From Elusimicrobiota bacterium (GTDB taxonomy: Bacteria; Elusimicrobiota; Elusimicrobia; Elusimicrobiales; UBA9959), in assembly GCA_016234365.1 (NCBI GenBank), contig JACRER010000016.1, positions 1-64,000 on the forward strand: a stretch of 64,000 nt of DNA, written 5' to 3'. Each line of letters opens with the position of its first letter. Positions within the stretch are counted from its first letter, which is position 1. Shown here piece by piece: positions 62,223 through 64,000 of this stretch. The translations under genes were made by a program, and so were the position numbers. A model generated the notes under the pieces. That model ran no database searches and was not told where the DNA came from. It saw only the letters and a program-made list of their open reading frames with translations.

Positions 62223-63020
62223 ATGAAGACTGAAATAGCGGCAGTTACACTCTTGACGGTAACCGCGGCCGTGTTCGCATACACGCGGCCACATAAGGCC
62301 GCCCCGTCCGACCTGAGGGACGCCGTAGCGGACAAAAGCGCCATCAGCCAGCTTGGCGGAGATCAGAACGCGCCCATGTCGCAGCCTCGCCCGGCTGACC
62401 CCGCGGCAGGCGCGCCTGCCACCCTCCCTGTCCTTGCTAAAGACACCGGCGTTATCCCCGTGTCCAAACCGGTGGCGGTGGAAAAGAGGTTCAATAAATC
62501 CGGCAATTGTGCCGGCCGCCTGGCAGCGATACACACGGGCTGGGATCCCGGAAACCTCAGAGCGGCGTGCGATGGTGCTGAGGCCGACTGCGTGGTCAAC
62601 ACCGCGCGCGTCCATACCGGCTGGGGCCCCGAAAACCTCATGGCGGCCTGCGCCGGCGGCGATAACGGCGGCTACGATTACGGGCATCACGGCAATTGTG
62701 CCGGCCTTCTGTCCGCCATCCATGCGAGTTGGCCCCCCGGCGATCTTGAAGCGGCATGTACAGGTGCTGCCGCCGAGTGCGTGGTCAATGTGGCCCGCCG
62801 TCATAACGGCTGGGCGGTAGCTGACCTCCACGCGGCCTGCGCGGGAGACGATCACAATTGCGCCGGCCGGTTGGCGCTTAGGCGCCCGACCTGGGGCCCC
62901 GAAAAACTTAAGGAAGCGTGCAACGGCGCGGACGCAAATTGCGTGGACAGCACGGCGTACTGGAGCGACCAGTTTATGACCCCCGGCCTGCTCAACAAAG
63001 AATGTACGCGCGGGAACTAA
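62223..63020 (+). CDS. Exported Cys-containing tandem-repeat protein
   Basis: 265 aa with an N-terminal signal/anchor (MKTEIAAVTLLTVTAAVFAYT) and Pro/Ala linker. From about 95 it has six units of some 27 residues with the consensus xCAxxLAxxHxGWxPxxLxAACxGxxx; odd units begin NCAGRL, even ones DCVVNTAR. Each has two Cys, so internal disulfides are likely. GGAGGAAG precedes the ATG. The spacer units include His/Asp-rich inserts (DYGHHGNC). Unknown family. Confidence 0.78.
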   Translation: MKTEIAAVTLLTVTAAVFAYTRPHKAAPSDLRDAVADKSAISQLGGDQNAPMSQPRPADPAAGAPATLPVLAKDTGVIPVSKPVAVEKRFNKSGNCAGRLAAIHTGWDPGNLRAACDGAEADCVVNTARVHTGWGPENLMAACAGGDNGGYDYGHHGNCAGLLSAIHASWPPGDLEAACTGAAAECVVNVARRHNGWAVADLHAACAGDDHNCAGRLALRRPTWGPEKLKEACNGADANCVDSTAYWSDQFMTPGLLNKECTRGN

Positions 63021-63032
63021 CTCCTCCATCCG

Positions 63033-63064
63033 ACGCGCCCGGTCATCGCCGGGCGCGTTTGTAT
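63033..63064 (+). terminator. Terminator after the Cys-repeat gene
   Basis: ACGCGCCCGG / CCGGGCGCGT, 6-nt loop, followed by TTGTATTT. Confidence 0.75.
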
Positions 63065-63181
63065 TTAGTGGGGCTTCCGGGAACACCAAACTCCCAATAC
63101 CCCCGCCCGGGCAACCGGGTGAACTTTTTTGCGGCTGCGGGCACTAACGGGTGATGCATTTTCAGCCGGCGGAGGAAAGGT

Positions 63182-63496
63182 ATGCGCGTAAAACATGTTT
63201 GTGCGGCCCTGGCGGTGTGCCTGGCGGTCCCGGCGGCGGTGCTGGCCTTCGGCCACGACAGCGGGCGGGCGCTGTTCTGCGACAGCGGCGACAACCCGGT
63301 CTGCGGCCTCTACCGGGTCTGCAAGCCGATCCTGGACAGCTACCCGGCCTCCGAAATAACCGCGCGCGGCAAGGACTGCACGCTTACCGTAGGCTCGCGC
63401 CAACTCATCATCCGGCGCAAGCTGACGGGCGATGAGGACGGCTACTTTTTCTACGTGAACAGGACGGACGTGGGGAAGACAGGCGCACGGCCCTGA
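63182..63496 (+). CDS. Small exported protein
   Basis: 104 aa, signal peptide MRVKHVCAALAVCLAVPAAVLA. Mature part has four Cys (LFCDSGDNPVCGLYRVCK, KDCTL), a beta-like stretch (LTVGSRQLIIRRKL). GGAGG precedes the ATG. No family recognised. Confidence 0.7.
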   Translation: MRVKHVCAALAVCLAVPAAVLAFGHDSGRALFCDSGDNPVCGLYRVCKPILDSYPASEITARGKDCTLTVGSRQLIIRRKLTGDEDGYFFYVNRTDVGKTGARP

Positions 63497-63531
63497 ACGC
63501 CGCCGTCACCGCAATACCGTGTAAGCGAAAT

Positions 63532-64000
63532 ATGCAACACCCGGATAGACAACAACTGGCCGCCCAGGAGAACCGCCTGGTTTCACGCTTTCTCGGCGGC
63601 GACGCGGAGGCCTTTTCCGGCCTGGTTGAACTCTACAAGGACAGGGTGCACCAGTTCATAATCTGCATTTTGGGGCCCGACAGGGAAGCCGAGGACATAG
63701 CGCAGGAGGTTTTCATCCAGGTTTATAAATCGCTGGCCGGTTTCCGGAGCGAAGCTTCGTTCAGCACCTGGGTCTACTCCGTTGCGCGCAACGTCTGCCG
63801 CCGCCGCCTGCGCGACCGCGGGCGGGCTGGGGCGCTGTTTGCGGACACCGGTAGCGAAAGCGGCCTGAAGCTGCCGGACACCTTGCCTTTGCCGGACGCA
63901 AGTTTCGAGAAGAAGGAAGCCGGGGGCCTGGTCCGCGCCGCCGTGGAGGCGCTGTCCCCCTTGCACCGCTCCGTCATCTTCCTGAGCTGCTGGGAACGCC
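63532..64000 (+). CDS. ECF sigma-70 factor, cut by the window edge
   Basis: Absent from the ORF track because no stop is reached. Translation from ATG 63532: MQHPDRQQLAAQENRLVSRF, then region 2 with DAEAFSGLVELYKDRVHQF, DIAQEVFIQVYKSLAGF and FSTWVYSVARNVCRRR (the -10 recognition helix), a linker, and the start of region 4 (ALSPLHRSVIFLSCWER). The open frame runs through base 64000. ECF factors direct RNA polymerase to envelope-stress or metabolic promoters; an anti-sigma gene may lie beyond the edge. Confidence 0.88.
   Translation, partial: MQHPDRQQLAAQENRLVSRFLGGDAEAFSGLVELYKDRVHQFIICILGPDREAEDIAQEVFIQVYKSLAGFRSEASFSTWVYSVARNVCRRRLRDRGRAGALFADTGSESGLKLPDTLPLPDASFEKKEAGGLVRAAVEALSPLHRSVIFLSCWER

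Noticed and set aside
1-64000. tRNA, rRNA, insertion sequences, phage or CRISPR arrays
   Set aside because: No T-loop-like GGTTCGAATCC, transposase motifs, integrase, or regularly spaced repeats were seen on either strand by eye; a covariance-model scan would be decisive.

Overview
The window is a GC-rich, gene-dense bacterial chromosome segment. It has no insertion sequences, phage, CRISPR arrays or tRNA genes that I could recognise. Two membrane systems (type IV pilus motor, lipoprotein/OMP-like products), anaerobic enzymes (Ni-CO dehydrogenase, flavodiiron protein, formate-THF ligase) and a tripartite TRAP system of the T-component type suggest a Gram-negative, anaerobic or oxygen-tolerant heterotroph. 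The mix, including DUF6485, many 'GIGTT.P' surface repeats and Gly/Ala-rich envelope proteins, reminds me of Elusimicrobiota; this is inference, since no marker gene is present to prove it.

Layout. 1-3.6 kb: two-component signalling (a hybrid kinase entering from the left edge, then a kinase/response-regulator pair on the minus strand whose regulator looks truncated). 3.7-5.3 kb: a compact CooS-type CO dehydrogenase. 5.4-11.8 kb: pilus operon with a GYF-like membrane protein followed by pilB, pilT and pilC. 12.1-22.2 kb: a housekeeping minus-strand run dnaX-recR-comEC-glnS-nadK-recN-gltX. 22.3-24.2 kb: a putative outer-membrane barrel and a deoxyhypusine-synthase-like enzyme.

24.3-36.9 kb is the most unusual part. 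Six consecutive minus-strand genes encode proteins of one design: a short charged cytoplasmic tail, one membrane segment, a long Gly/Ser/Ala-rich disordered region, then either helical, Cys-bearing or multi-membrane-spanning C-termini. Two of them (29686-31119 and 31171-32955) are clear paralogs. A divergent gene encodes a secreted protein of unknown family. The two directions start from back-to-back promoters whose -35 boxes are the two arms of an 18-bp perfect palindrome. I recognise no known machine here, so it is my main candidate for an undescribed envelope system.

37-44 kb: an Arg-Gly-Glu-rich exported protein, flavodiiron protein and a MurC-like ligase on the minus strand; then a plus-strand run DUF6485-ridA-malQ-TRAP T component-TRAP binding protein ending in a strong terminator. 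The TRAP permease genes lie 9 kb away (53.2-55.0 kb). Between them sit a three-gene secreted C39-like/FN3 operon, a fluoride riboswitch controlling a cation/proton antiporter, a SUMF-domain protein, fhs, a zinc-ribbon membrane protein and ferritin. 55-64 kb: tetrapyrrole-methylase-fold enzyme, TPR-glycosyltransferase, LL-DAP-aminotransferase-like enzyme, a decayed stretch, a winged-helix regulator, a surface protein with a Peptidase_G2-like end, an OmpR-type regulator, two small Cys-containing exported proteins and the start of an ECF sigma factor cut by the right edge.

Most long ORFs opposite these genes are GC-driven shadows and were left out.
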